From the NCBI GenBank assembly GCA_019009955.1, contig CM032233.1:84124501-84188500 (forward strand): a DNA stretch of 64,000 nucleotides, in the 5' to 3' direction. Below, piece by piece: positions 12,545-23,667 of the stretch. Origin of the DNA: Riptortus pedestris (Eukaryota > Arthropoda > Insecta > Hemiptera > Alydidae). The stretch's first letter is position 1; each line of letters begins with the position of its first letter. The notes under the pieces were generated by a model. It searched no databases, was not told the origin of the DNA, and saw only the letters and a list, made by a program, of their open reading frames with translations. The position numbers and the translations under genes were made by a program.

Positions 12545-12918
12545 GCTCCAGTGGCCAGTATACCCGCTCTCTTCCCAGCTTTACAAACCCCTTTCGCGCT
12601 CTCTCCCAAACACCCAACAGCTACGACCGTCTAGAGCAACAGGTTGTCTCCCACGCTCCTCTACAAATGCCGCGAAATTAATGTTTGTATATAAAATTGT
12701 TGTTTTGTTGTGAGTTTTAAGTGCCTATATATGGATTTTCGCCCTTCAGTGGCTCGATGAGCTACTAAAAAGCAGGAGGTTCCGGAATAGATAAAAGCAC
12801 CTTTTCTGTGCCGCACTCAAGGTTCTACCAATAGGTAAGCAATGGTAATTTCAGTAAGATGTTTATTCAATAAGAAGAGGGCTAAAATTGATGATGACCT
12901 TTTCTACATACATTGTCT
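12545..12918. other. GC-richer right flank of the array
   Basis: The GC-rich segment of the last unit runs on into non-repeated sequence at 12545 (GCTCCAGTGGCCAGTATACC). This is therefore probably the original neighbour of the captured segment. A 73-codon ORF spans the joint (12492-12713), but I see no domain. From about 12690 the sequence becomes AT-rich. Confidence 0.4.
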
Positions 12919-12919
12919 T

Positions 12920-12994
<75 letters not shown>
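12919..12994. repeat. Compound microsatellite (TA)n(GA)n
   Basis: (TA)n to about 12957 passes directly into (GA)n to about 12994. It is not flanked by clear HINE head or body, so it may be the residue of an older copy. Confidence 0.9.
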
Positions 12995-14299
12995 AATGGT
13001 CATTTCCAAGACTTAAGAATTTATTCCTGAAAAATGGCCGAAATAAAAGAACAAATTAATATTTTTGAATCGCTACTTACTTCAATTAATGTAATGAAAT
13101 ATTTGGATTTAATGAGAACAATTTAATTAAAAATTTTGCTAGGAAGTATTTTTAAAAGAAACCATTAAAACTCGAGATATAATTAAATTATTACAACCCA
13201 ATAAATAAAATGATTCACCTCGTTGTACTGTATTGCTGCGCCTGAATCCTGTATTTGAGACCAACCAATCATTAATGTATAAAAGGTCCTTGCCGTCAGT
13301 CGACATGGGTGAAAAGGAAATGGCGGTCCCCGAGCTCTGATGTTCATTAACAGAAATATATTAGGAATTGTTTTCGAAACTTGTACACCACTATATTCGT
13401 TATCCAGACGAAATAAAATATGAGGGCAGAGAAACTGAGCGCACATCTGTTCCATGACCCAAACGTGCTAGTCTGACTCAAGAGGTGGTACGGAGGAAGA
13501 ATCTAATAGTACAGAAGAAAATAAATGCTGCTGCTTAATTGAAATTTTCATTTTTTAAATTGCATAATCTTCACTGAATAAGAATTGTGAAAAATACAAA
13601 CATTCGACGCTCTGTTCACCTTAATTAAACACTTTTTGTTATTTGAAACACATTTATATAATTGTGGTCTACATTTAATGTATGGCTTATATCCAGTTTG
13701 TAAGACAAACAAACCATTTAAAATATATTACTGCCAAATCTATACAAGCACATTGTACACGAATATAGCTCTATAGTTTTACACCTTTTGCTTGTGACTC
13801 TTCCTGAAGTAAATGTACATATTTTGATTGTAATATTTCAGAATCATTGGTCTGTTATGTTTTTTAAAGAAAAATAATCTCTTAATAACAAAATAATACT
13901 CGAAAGCATAAATGTTACTGAATGAGTGTTCATTGTCTTTTTTATTACTGTATGACCCAAAGTAAACATAATCTAAGAGATTGGTCGTCTGCAGCAATTT
14001 TTTAAACTAATATATATCTTATAGCTTACTAATACGAATATAATCTTATGTATAAAACTATGCTAAAACTATATGTGCTTGGTTTGATTTTTGGCAGGAA
14101 ATATGTTCATTATAGATGACATTTAATTGTGATAAATGCTACCCATGATTATGGTTTGAATTATTCAAAAACCGTGAGTCAAAAAGTCGTGAGGGATAAA
14201 TTAGGAACCCATTTTCATATATTCTTCAAAACTAAAATTTCTATTCTATTAACCCTGAAAGTTACACTTTAGGATAGGCTGTTTTGAAAAAACAATACA
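12995..14299. other. AT-rich DNA with one old repeat copy
   Basis: About 13300-13450 matches 4860-5060 in diverged form (GTTCATTAACAGAAATATAT, CAGACGAAATAAAA). I see nothing else in the stretch. ORFs on either strand are short, low-complexity and unsupported. Confidence 0.3.
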
Positions 14300-14402
14300 T
14301 CGCGGAGGAAAGTGCAATTGTACACATTGAAGTCTTGCTATAAAAATACAATCATTAGTCAGTCAGCAATGATTTCCCGGGCATCGCCGGGTACCTTAGC
14401 CA

Positions 14403-14447
<45 letters not shown>
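14300..14447 (+). mobile_element. CTAG-ended element, terminal fragment beside (TA)n
   Basis: The run AGTCTTGCTATAAAAATAC, the GC hairpin (CCCGGGCATCGCCGGG), then a decayed terminus TTAGCCAG immediately before (TA)n at 14403-14447. It is a diverged copy of the end seen at 45.19 kb and 49.47 kb, where it reads GAGCTAG before (TA)n. Its other end could not be delimited. Confidence 0.55.
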
Positions 14448-14451
<4 letters not shown>

Positions 14452-15536
14452 GTTATTGTCTTCAAAATTATTAATATTACATAATGTTGCTTTGAGAATT
14501 GGGATTTTTAAGGTCCTAAGTGGAAGTACAATTGCCGTTGCCACTGGATTCTACAGGCTGGCTCTTTAAATTGAAATGAAAAGAAAGGAAAAGTTAAAAA
14601 TGTTGAAAGTATATACCAACTTTAGGACCAAAGCTGATTAAAATTAAAGCTGTGTAAGATTAGACAGTGAGGGGCTCCCTACCCTTTGTTTTAATGGAGG
14701 AACCGAAAAGTTGTTCTGGGATCATTCTTTTAAAAGGGGCCAAATATTACTATTTATTCTCTGTTGTATTTATTGATCGACAAATTATTTAGTTAGATTA
14801 TGTGTAAATATTGATATTGATGGTTTTTATTGCGGCCGTTTCATTAAGCGTTAAATTTTTATAATGAGGTAATCGAAAGTGAAAACAATCTGTCGTCCCG
14901 ATTAACCAATTCAATTTATTTGTTTCATAAGGCTTTAGGGCGAAAAACTACTAGGTTATCATCGCCCGGTAATATCTAGAACTCTCGATTTTGATAAGTA
15001 CCTAAATTTCGTGAGTAAATTGTGTTTACGTAAGTTGAAAATATTGTTATATCTTCATTTATATCGTAATATCCATTTGTTATTTAATCTACATCTTAAT
15101 TTTGATTTATTTACCATCTGGAAATTCTTGCATCTATTCTTAGTTAATCTTATACTATTAACAATGGTAGGAACTTTTTTTTTCTATTTACTTTTACATG
15201 CGCTTTTAAAATAATTTGAAAATAGCGTTAGAAATTATCGATTTTAATAACCTTACAACCAAGGGTTAGTTATTTTATTAATACAAAATTATTCTTTCAT
15301 TTTCTACTTAATTTATTTTTATTTTGTTACCAATAGACAAAAATAATTTGCTTATTATTTCATTGTGTGGTCTTGTGTATGTGCTCCCGTGATCCTTAGC
15401 GCAACCCGTTTTATGATTAGGTTGGAGAAAGGTAATTAAACGTTTTACAAAATCAATTTGTAACCTTATCTTTCCCATCAAAATAGGTTAAATGGTAAAC
15501 TTATGGCAAAGCTTATTTCTTGTTCCAATCGATGAG

Positions 15537-15539
<3 letters not shown>
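14448..15539. other. AT-rich DNA, one short shared block
   Basis: No gene seen. 14938-14967 (GGGCGAAAAACTACTAGG...CGCCC, self-complementary ends) recurs with few changes at 47095-47123. The rest is low-complexity AT-rich sequence. Confidence 0.35.
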
Positions 15540-15589
<50 letters not shown>

Positions 15590-15765
15590 GTAACAGAGAT
15601 ATTTTGAATTTTCAAAATTCCCCTCTAAACCTCCCCCCCCCCTCCCACTGGTCTGATTTCAGCCATTAACCAACTCGATCTTTCTTTTTACATAATACAA
15701 TTAAATATAAAGTTTGCCAACGGTCAAACAAAAATTGCGACCGCTAGAGCGTTAACTGACAAATA
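15540..15765 (-). mobile_element. HINE-like element, body fragment
   Basis: (TA)n at 15540-15590 leads into a minus-strand body with a C-run at 15633-15644 and GACCGCTAGAGCGTTAAC. It ends at a TATC-type tetranucleotide tract (about 15766-15805) in the place where the copy's (TA)n normally sits. Neither terminus is present. Confidence 0.7.
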
Positions 15766-15822
15766 TATCTATCTATCTATCCATCTTTCTATCTATCTAT
15801 CTACCTATAAATATATATATAT

Positions 15823-15873
15823 ATTTCCTTCAACATCTAAAGAAACATACACAACATTTATTCCTCATTTTTG

Positions 15874-15945
<72 letters not shown>

Positions 15946-15996
15946 CAAAAATGAGGAATAAATGTTGTGTATGTTTCTTTAGATGTTGAAGGAAAT
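15823..15996. repeat. Perfect 174-bp palindrome with (TA)n core
   Basis: 15823-15878 (ATTTCCTTCAACATCTAAAG onward) is repeated as an exact reverse complement at 15941-15996. The centre is (TA)n, itself self-complementary, so no spacer remains. Arms of 56 bp without mismatch imply recent formation, gene conversion or a read/assembly foldback artefact. It lies where a HINE microsatellite tract meets other sequence. The peptide encoded across it is a by-product of the symmetry. Confidence 0.9.
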
Positions 15997-16039
15997 TTTT
16001 TCGTTGGAATAAAAATCTCTCCAAATTAAGTACTACAAA

Positions 16040-16960
16040 GCTTTATGATTATATGTAAAAAAGTATAAATTGTTTAATTTGATTGGTTCTTTAACAAATT
16101 TATAGAAAATTAAATTTGTAACAATTTTGGTTATATATGATTTTCCCATCCGACTCATCATAGTAATGGAAATATTTTAGATTTTTTACCCCCCCCCCCT
16201 CTCTATTTCTAAAGCCCCTATTTCGGCCATGGACAAATATAATCTTTAGTGCTGACAGGGCCGGATTTAGTTGAAAAGAGGCCCTAGACTATTCAACTTA
16301 TGAGGCCCTTTCACCTCCCATTTTTGAATTTGTAGACTACTTGAGAGATAATAAAATTCATCATATATCAATATGTTAAATTAAACATGTTTTGGCTAAT
16401 CTTTATGGAAAATGTAGTATTGATAATAAATAAAAAAAAAACTTATTTGGACACTGAACGTGGGGACATCAATAAGTCTGTTTGTCTATTCCAATCTGCA
16501 CTTTATTTATGCGAGAAAAAAAAACGGAGCTTAGCAGCATAAGGCACGTCAATATTTGCCATAGCAATCAGAAGGGCATGAACTATACTTTGGTGCAATC
16601 TATTATACACAAACGAGCAGCTTCGCAAGATGAGCCGAACGCATTGATCTTGACAAATACATTTTAATGATAGTTTATTAATCATGTGCGTAGAATTTCT
16701 CCTTATTTTTTGTCCTGTGTTTTAGCGTTCACTGTTTTTAGAATACTGTAATTTTAATATTACTAACAATTTGAGTGTAGGTCCCTCTTGATCACGAGAC
16801 CCTAGGCTGATGCCCTAATTAGCCTATAGGAAAATCCAGGGCCTGAGTGTTGAATGAAACACTTAAATATCGAGTATGGTATAGATGTAATAAACATTTT
16901 TGAGTCAAGAAGGTAAAATCATGATTGTTGACATCATCACAGAACTTTATATTGCTAACA
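16040..16960 (-). mobile_element. HINE-like element, subfamily B body, split by a MITE
   Basis: A minus-strand B-type body (CATCCGACTCATCATAGTAA, C-run at 16189-16199, TTTCGGCCATGGACAAATAT) is interrupted at 16255 and resumes at 16854 with ACTTAAATATCGAGTATGG. The uninterrupted order is seen at about 59.1-59.4 kb. Confidence 0.7.
16256..16845. mobile_element. hAT-type nonautonomous element (MITE)
   Basis: Terminal repeats CAGGGCCGGATTTAG and, in reverse complement, CAGGCCCTGGATTTT. They are flanked by 8-bp duplications AGTGCTGA (16248-16255) and AGTGTTGA (16846-16853), one mismatch. The CAGGG-type ends and 8-bp duplication fit the hAT superfamily. The 590-bp interior has short ORFs on both strands but no recognisable transposase. 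Confidence 0.75.
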
Positions 16961-17055
16961 TAATTTGAATATATACTTTATTTAAAATGAAAAATTTTGA
17001 TATATTTCTATTACTGATACATTTATTCATATCCCGTTTCTAACAAATTAAAAAG

Positions 17056-17394
17056 AAGTCGTCGTGCCGGGCTGCGTAAACTAAGCAGATTTCCCACATG
17101 TTGGAACGACTCACTATTGATCTCATCTCAGAGTATATTCTTTATTTCCAAAAAAATTCGATGAGTAGAAGTGGGCCGTCAATAAAATCTTAATTGATAA
17201 CGTCATCACATAACCTATTTGCATGTATCTCGCCTAATAAAGATCAGTTGACACACAATATTTGGTGTTTAGGCTCGCAGGAAGACTTTCCATGATATAT
17301 TAGTTTATGGTTAACGTGCGATGACAAACAGGTTTTTAAAACTTTAGGTGTATTTAAAGCATTGAAAGATTTTTTGGTTTTTAACTACCTGTAG

Positions 17395-17400
<6 letters not shown>
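17056..17400 (-). mobile_element. HINE-like element, subfamily C, 3' part
   Basis: Begins with a decayed minus-strand 3' end (CGTGCCGGGCTGCGTAAACT), then GCAGATTTCCCACATG and a C-type body with TTTCCATGATATATTAG. It ends at (TA)n (17398-17446). A homologous copy with the same continuation lies at 24942-25296. Confidence 0.7.
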
Positions 17401-17449
<49 letters not shown>

Positions 17450-17490
17450 AGATAAGTATAATTACCTGTTCGAACTATTACGTACTTATT

Positions 17491-17655
17491 AGCAGATTTC
17501 CTTTAGGGGAAATCAGCTATTGAAGTTGTCCTCGTGACGCGATTTTCGCAAAAATTCTTCAAATGTCCATCGATCCTGCCCTGGAGACGACGAAAATGAG
17601 GTCCGTTCAAAATTATATATATATATATATATATATATTTGTCTATTAACGCCGT
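17491..17655 (+). mobile_element. HINE-like element, 5' end
   Basis: AGCAGATTTCCTTTAGGGG, head and (TA)n (about 17618-17638), then TTTGTCTATTAACGC. There it stops at unrelated sequence. The spacer before it (ATAATTACCTGTTCGAAC) is also found before the copy at 25297. Confidence 0.75.
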
Positions 17656-18039
17656 GTTAGGATGACATTACAGACCAAAAATAGCCACTTCTATATTGAA
17701 GTAGCTTCTTAATTGTCTCTCTATGGTGTGCGGCTTGGGAGGAAATGATTGAAGCCCAGTCTCGAAGCCCGGGAACGGTAGAGCTTAATAAAACTTTTAT
17801 GGGACTCCTGTTCTTGAAGCTGTCGCCTTTAGTAGGCAGGGGTTGTATGCTCATCCTCTACTTTGTTTTATGTATTTATAATAAAATGATTCAGTAATTA
17901 TTACTCTCTCACTTTTTAATTCCTTATAGGAAGTAGAGGTTTTACTAAGTAAAAGAAAGTACTATTTTCTGAAAGTGCGAAAATTTTCTGTTGTAAGGTT
18001 CTACGAATTTAATCGTTTTGAACTTCTCTGGCATGCCTT
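17656..18039. other. Unclassified sequence resembling the region before the 50.7-kb LINE end
   Basis: TTACAGACCAAAAATAGCC and TTGAAGTAGCTTCTTAATTG resemble 50638-50700, just upstream of a LINE coding end. This may be another fragment of that LINE family. No LINE protein motif can be read here. Confidence 0.3.
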
Positions 18040-19101
18040 AGAATGTTAAAATTTCATATTTAGTGCTGTTGTACAGTTTATTTGAGAACCTCCTCTTTTG
18101 ATTATAATCCACTAAGGTAGTGGGGGAGGGGGAGAGGGGTTAGAGGAGGCGGAAATTTTCAAATTTCTCTGTGCCTATTAGGAATACAAAATTTTTGTAT
18201 GGAAGCAGTTTTGTTAATTCTGAAAATGTTCTATGTAATTTTTTAAACCATATATTGGAACGCAGGTATTACATTCAAATGAAATAATTTTAATTGAGGT
18301 CGCAATTTTTGTTTGATTGTTACCGAACTCGATATTTAATCGTTTTATGTAAAAATGAAGATCAAGTTCGTTAATGGCTGAAATCGGACCAGTGGGAGGG
18401 GTGTTAAAGGGGGATTTTCGAAATATCTCCGTTATTATACGTCGGATCGAAAAATTGTACAAAACCAATCTTATTGCAAATTAAATGTACTATAAATACT
18501 GTTGACACATTTATTCTATATCTTGAGTGTTAAGCGAGATATTTCCATTTTTCAGTTTTCAGCATGCCCCACACCTACTCATGTCATATTAATAATAAGC
18601 TTTTCTATCATGAACCACTTCATACCAAGGTTTAATACCGAATATTGTTTTTATTGAACTTCTATTTTGTGAGATATATGCAAATACGTTCTGTTGATCC
18701 CACCCCCCTTCTTTTGTTCTTGAACTACTAACATTTGAGTGATTGAGATAGGAATTATTCTGATTCGTTTCAAATTAATTCACTATCTATAGTAAATAGC
18801 TTTCAATAAAATTAGTATGTTGTATTCAGATATATTTCAATAATTGTTTTTTCTTTCCGGTGAAAAATATTTGTATCTATCTGTTCAGCTCTGAGCGGTT
18901 GGCGGACCTGTTTCTTTACAATTCAGACGCTTTCCGTTGGCAGGTTATTAAAATTGGCAGAACGATTTCAAATTGCTATATGTATTTATTCACTTAATAT
19001 TAATATTGCTAAGTATTCCCAGCTTGTAGATTTATCTATTTTAAAACTTCACGTGGGAAATCTGCTTATTTTACGCAGCCCCTGCGTGACGGACCTGAGA
19101 T
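18040..19101 (+). mobile_element. HINE-like element, long 3' body, 5' end replaced
   Basis: A diverged leading segment (18040-18290, related to about 62410-62520) is followed from about 18296 by a standard plus-strand body (GATTGTTACCGAACTCG), the long 3' body, GGGAAATCTGC at about 19048 and hairpin ACGCAGCCCCTGCGT at about 19074-19088. Head and (TA)n are missing. Confidence 0.75.
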
Positions 19102-20415
19102 TGGATTATGAAAAGAGCTATTTGTATTTTTGTTTATTTTAAAATTCCATAGACCCCAAACCTACTGTTTGGTTTTTATAAACATCTCATAACCGTCGTA
19201 CATTTCATCTCTCGACTACTTTGGGCTTTACTAAGTGAGAAATTAAGAAAGAAACAAAATATGAGATTATTTGTACGCTATTTCAGCCAGTAGCTGAGAT
19301 TTCGGACCCCTTATCTGGAAGACATTGATGCCACCACATATTTAATTATAAATACAACCTAAACTGTATAAAGAAATGCACAATGAACCAGTTTGAATAA
19401 TAGATTAATTTATATTTATAATATTTGATTTTACGGTGAGGACCAAACCCCCAGAGCAACGCGGTACTTTAACGACCCCAGTAATTCCTTTTCGTCGGAA
19501 ATATACCTAATTATATTTAGTTAGTGAATATTCCAAGACAATGTTAGGAAACTCTTTGTAATGTTAGAGCTATAGACTGTCAATCTTGAGTGCATACGCC
19601 TATTTCCGCGTACTTTTGGTTCTTTGAGGGGCCCCGTTTGCCCGATAAATATAAGAGGCCTTTTCCCTAAATTATAATGCAGTCTTATATTTACTCATCA
19701 TAAAACATAACTGAACGGGATCAGTATTTCAACTCACAGACTCATTAATAGCCTATTTCCATTGATGCCAGTTTAAGCTGATGTATGGTATAACTGAATT
19801 TCATACATCCCCATTAATGAGGTGCTTAAACTGAGCGTGGGATTCTGTAGATTAAATTATGAGGGATATATTGCCAGCCTGGAATAAATTTTATAGTAGG
19901 GTGTATCCTGGTATTAAATACGTCCCACCATTTATTTACAACTTTATAACCTCGATGTTACTCTTCATCCTACAGAAAGTTGCTCAACGACATCATTGCA
20001 GCTTCTTTCCTATTTTATTCGAATTAAGAATATATTAGAAAATATATATGTTCTCTTTTTGTCAAATTTGAGAGTTTTAGTATGAGTATTTTAAAAGAAA
20101 TCGGCTTAACTCGATTTTTGAAATTTTATTCAAAACTCCACCGGGATGAGGAAAATGGGGTCAAATGTATGATTCAATAATAAGGCTTCACAAAGATTTA
20201 ATCAAAGTGGCCCGGCGCTTTGAGACAATTCGCTCCATCATTAGGGAGTCAGCTCTAGCTAACAAAGAGAAACAATAAAATGGCATACAACTTACGTTAT
20301 AACTTAACAAAATGTATAAGGATAAGGATGAGTTTCTAATAGCACATTTTCTATAAAATGGGATACAAATACACAAAAAATTATGTGAGATTCCCAATGA
20401 ATAGTTAGAAACATA

Positions 20416-20416
<1 letters not shown>
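19102..20416. other. Flank with a duplicated first 140 bp, otherwise unannotated
   Basis: 19102-19240 is homologous to 40163-40315 (AGAGCTATTTGTATTTTTG, GACCCCAAACCTACTG, GCTTTACTAAGTGAGA), so the similarity of the two HINE copies runs past their 3' end. From 19241 on I see no gene or repeat. Confidence 0.45.
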
Positions 20417-20464
<48 letters not shown>

Positions 20465-20475
20465 CACACACACAA
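20417..20475. repeat. (TA)n(CA)n microsatellite
   Basis: (TA)n from about 20419 to 20460, followed by TACACACACACA. No HINE head or body adjoins it. Confidence 0.85.
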
Positions 20476-20539
20476 CAGCAGTAAGAATTAAATTAGTTTT
20501 TTGGGGTTCACTTAGGAGGCGAGTTTTGATAAATTATTT

Positions 20540-20605
20540 CTTCATAGTTTCATGGCAAAGGTCACCAATAAAAAACATTGGTGACCCCTGCGATGAACTA
20601 TGAAG
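20540..20605. repeat. Short imperfect hairpin, part of a dispersed repeat
   Basis: CTTCATAGTTTCATGGCAAA pairs with the reverse complement of TGCGATGAACTATGAAG, and the core GGTCACCAAT / ATTGGTGACC pairs exactly. A related non-palindromic copy is at 2850-2940 on the other strand, suggesting a small foldback element. Confidence 0.5.
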
Positions 20606-21355
20606 AACATAAACAAATATTGGGTCCAGAATAAGAAGAATAAATTCTTTCAAATGACCATTGATACTCTCTATTTTTTTTTTAAAAAAAAGTAGACTTT
20701 TTAATATACATAAAAATAAGATTTTCATCATACCCAAGTATTCTTCAGAGATTATGACTGGTCGTTCTAACAAACACCTTCCATCTCAATCAATTTTATT
20801 AGTTTTTCGCCATACATTTTGAAGGCTGTTAGTGAGATCATTATTTATTTCTTGGAAACTATTTTTATAATTTAACATATATTATTAATGTATTATTTTT
20901 TGTCATTATTCCTGGTTTTGTTCGACTTTTCAGTTTTTATGATTTAAATATCTTAATTTTGATCAATATATTTCTTCGTCTTTTTTTAGTACAGTTTAAA
21001 TTTATCTGCCAAATTAATATCAATGTCAGAAGGATTATTTTTGATATATTGATCCTATTTTTAGCTTCATTCATGAAATTTACTGTTTTCTGTCAACTTC
21101 ATTCCTACGTCTATTTGAAACTGAAACATTTTCTAGAATATAGTTCACATAATTAATTAAGTTTTCAATGTGTTGGAGAGCTTATTCTCGAAATTATTAC
21201 TCTTTCATTTACAATTATCACTTTTATAAATTGTTTTATTGTATTTTTTCCTCAAAATATGTTCTTATAAAAGCAATTTATTTAATGTGTCTAATATTAA
21301 TTTCATTTTGAAATTAAATATGCAGAAAGGAGCATTTCTTAACTGTTCACAATAA
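20606..21355. other. AT-rich DNA, nothing recognised
   Basis: Low-complexity T-rich sequence. The ORFs are hydrophobic by composition only and carry no motif. Confidence 0.3.
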
Positions 21356-21360
21356 TAAAA

Positions 21361-21826
21361 AAGTCCGTCACGCAGGGGCTGCGTAAACTAAGCAGATTTC
21401 CCACGTGAAGTTTTACAATAGAGAAATCTGCCCAATAACAGCTGTAGTAGGAAGGGACATATTCACGAGGGACGAATAGTTCCGGAAACGGCCACCAGAG
21501 CTCTTGGCGGAAAGTCCGGAACATGGCGGGGTTCCACCGACCACACACACAATACAATTGCAAATATCTCGGTTAATATTCAAGATACAGAATAAATGTA
21601 TAGAACAATATTTATAGTAAATTTAATGTACAATAAGATTGATTCTATACAATTTTTGATCCGACGCCTAATAACGGAGATATTTTGAATTTTCATAAAT
21701 CCCCCCTCTGAACCCCCCCTCCCACTCGTCCGATTTCAGCCATTAACGAACTTGATTACGAAAACGATTAAATTCCGAGTTTGGTAACGATCAAACAAAA
21801 ATTACGACCGCTAGAGCGTTAACAGC

Positions 21827-21893
<67 letters not shown>

Positions 21894-22013
21894 GAATGGA
21901 CCTCATTTTTGTCATCTCCTGGGTAGGATCGAAGGACAGTTGAAGAAATTTTTCGAAACTCGTGTCATGAGTACGACCTCAATAGCTGATTTCCCTTAAG
22001 GGAAATCTGCTAA
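21361..22013 (-). mobile_element. HINE-like element, complete, medium subfamily
   Basis: Runs from GTCCGTCACGCAGGGGCTGC at 21363 (3' end) to the terminal near-palindrome GATTTCCCTTAAGGGAAATC at about 21990. (TA)n lies at about 21832-21888. The 3' body contains the block AGCTCTTGGCGGAAAGTCCG, also seen at 29.2, 43.0 and 47.0 kb. About 650 bp with both ends intact; good reference copy. Confidence 0.85.
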
Positions 22014-22206
22014 TTTGAATTACGTCATGCACTATAGCTTTTAGACATATCTAAATCCAGTATCTTATATCTAAAATTTTAAATATTTTTTACGAATTTT
22101 TTGTATCCATTACAGATTTTTTTTGATACGGCGGGAAAGCAAATACACTTTTTGAAGTTAGAAGCTGTTTGTTTTAAACGACACCAACCCTAATCTCTGA
22201 AAAATT

Positions 22207-22224
22207 GTATATGTATATATATAT

Positions 22225-22278
<54 letters not shown>

Positions 22279-22625
22279 ATATATGTGTGTGTGTGTGTGT
22301 TTGTGTGTGAGCGTGTGTGTGTGTGTATTAATGAAATCGTAATTAACTCAGTTGCTGGAAAAATGCTCATACAATCAGTTTTATTGGTGTAGTCATTAAG
22401 TCAAATATTAAGTAAGGAAGTTATTTATATTTTTGTGTTATCAACCTTCTGTAAACCTCACTCCTACAATTGGAATTTTCGCTAAAAACTATTGTCACTA
22501 AACATCTCGTGCAAAGTTTAAATTTTTTTGTTTTTTTTTTATAGTTATTGTGAATAGATAGTGAGATGACATCAGTTTGTCATTGCTAGCAACGAAGAAA
22601 TCTGCCTGTGTTAGTCGCCATGGGC
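22207..22625 (+). mobile_element. Microsatellite and decayed HINE-like 3' body
   Basis: A compound (TA)n/(TG)n tract (about 22207-22328) is followed by a poor match to the B-type body (ATTAACTCAGTTG, TTCTGTAAACCTCACTCC) and a decayed end (GAAGAAATCTGCCTGTG). An old copy. Confidence 0.5.
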
Positions 22626-23154
22626 TTATCTTATTGTTATTTGTATAATTCCAAACAAATTTATTCTTGTTTATTACTTTTTCATTTTCATTTTTAGAAA
22701 TCTGTATATTTCATTTATGAACAGATTTTACATCAGAAAAAACCTTTTCTTTGCATTTTTTAAAATCTAAAATACTTTTTCATATCAATCATTTACAATT
22801 TAAGTGGTTGGTTTTGTTTGTTATAATTACCCCTGGATGAATAAATGTTTAGCCAATTCCAGGAGTATTTTTTTTTAATCTTTTTTTGTCGTAGTATTCT
22901 TACTTATTATGTTTAAAGACCTTTCAAAACAGTTAATATTAAGTTATAAATATCTGTTTTTCTTATTATACATTTTGATGTTTTTTGTTTATTTTCTATA
23001 AGAGTCATAGTTAATTTTATCAATGCAAAGGCATTGAATATAAAGATGTTATATCAATAATATCAATTTCCATACTGAAAATATAAATCAGAATATGACT
23101 GTGATTTATTATTTTATATTACTTTAACATTTTAAACATACGATATACAAATAT
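22626..23154. other. AT-rich DNA, nothing recognised
   Basis: No ORF, repeat structure or RNA gene seen. Confidence 0.3.
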
Positions 23155-23667
23155 ATTTTTTTATTTGGTTTCTGCCCCACAACGATGGTGATTGGCAAGA
23201 TCACTAATTGTTAAGGGGTGGTTAGAATAACATATTTATTCCTTCATGTACACCTTTGTTGTACTTCATTTTTATATTATGGAAAATATTTCTTAAATAT
23301 CTGATGGTTTCTCATATCCGTGCTTTGTCTAAATGAATATAATAAAAGTTATTCCTTTTAAATCTATTTAAGTATGCTGTAGACCTATTGTATTTTATAC
23401 TATATGTTTTTGTAAATTTTTATGTTTTAGATATGTTAGTATTTGTGGAATATATTGGCTGCTGTCAGTTAATAGTTCTGTCATATCGTAGGGTATGTGA
23501 AGGGTTTTTCGTTGGATGCAGTCTGTCAGTATGTGTTTTATCCTAAGGAGTTTGTTGAAGTATTTGCATATAGGGTTATCAGTCCTTGTCATTAAGTGTC
23601 TATGTGTCAGGTATGTGTGGCCGATCCTGAGTCTGGGCAGAAAAACTTCCTCCCGTCTAGTACGGAT
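23155..23667 (-). pseudogene. Jockey-like LINE, C-terminal coding end and 3' tail
   Basis: The minus strand from 23667 to a stop at 23395 is open and reads the C-terminal region of an arthropod non-LTR retrotransposon. It has REEVFLPRLRIGHTYLTH, then a Cys/His segment (PICKYF ... IKHILTDC). The order arginine-rich RLRIGH, LTH, C and HIL-C is typical of Jockey-group polyproteins after the RT domain. RT and endonuclease are absent (5' truncation, usual for LINEs). Downstream on the minus strand is a tail with CACCATCGTTGTGGGGCAG ending in an A-rich stretch near 23155. Confidence 0.75.
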
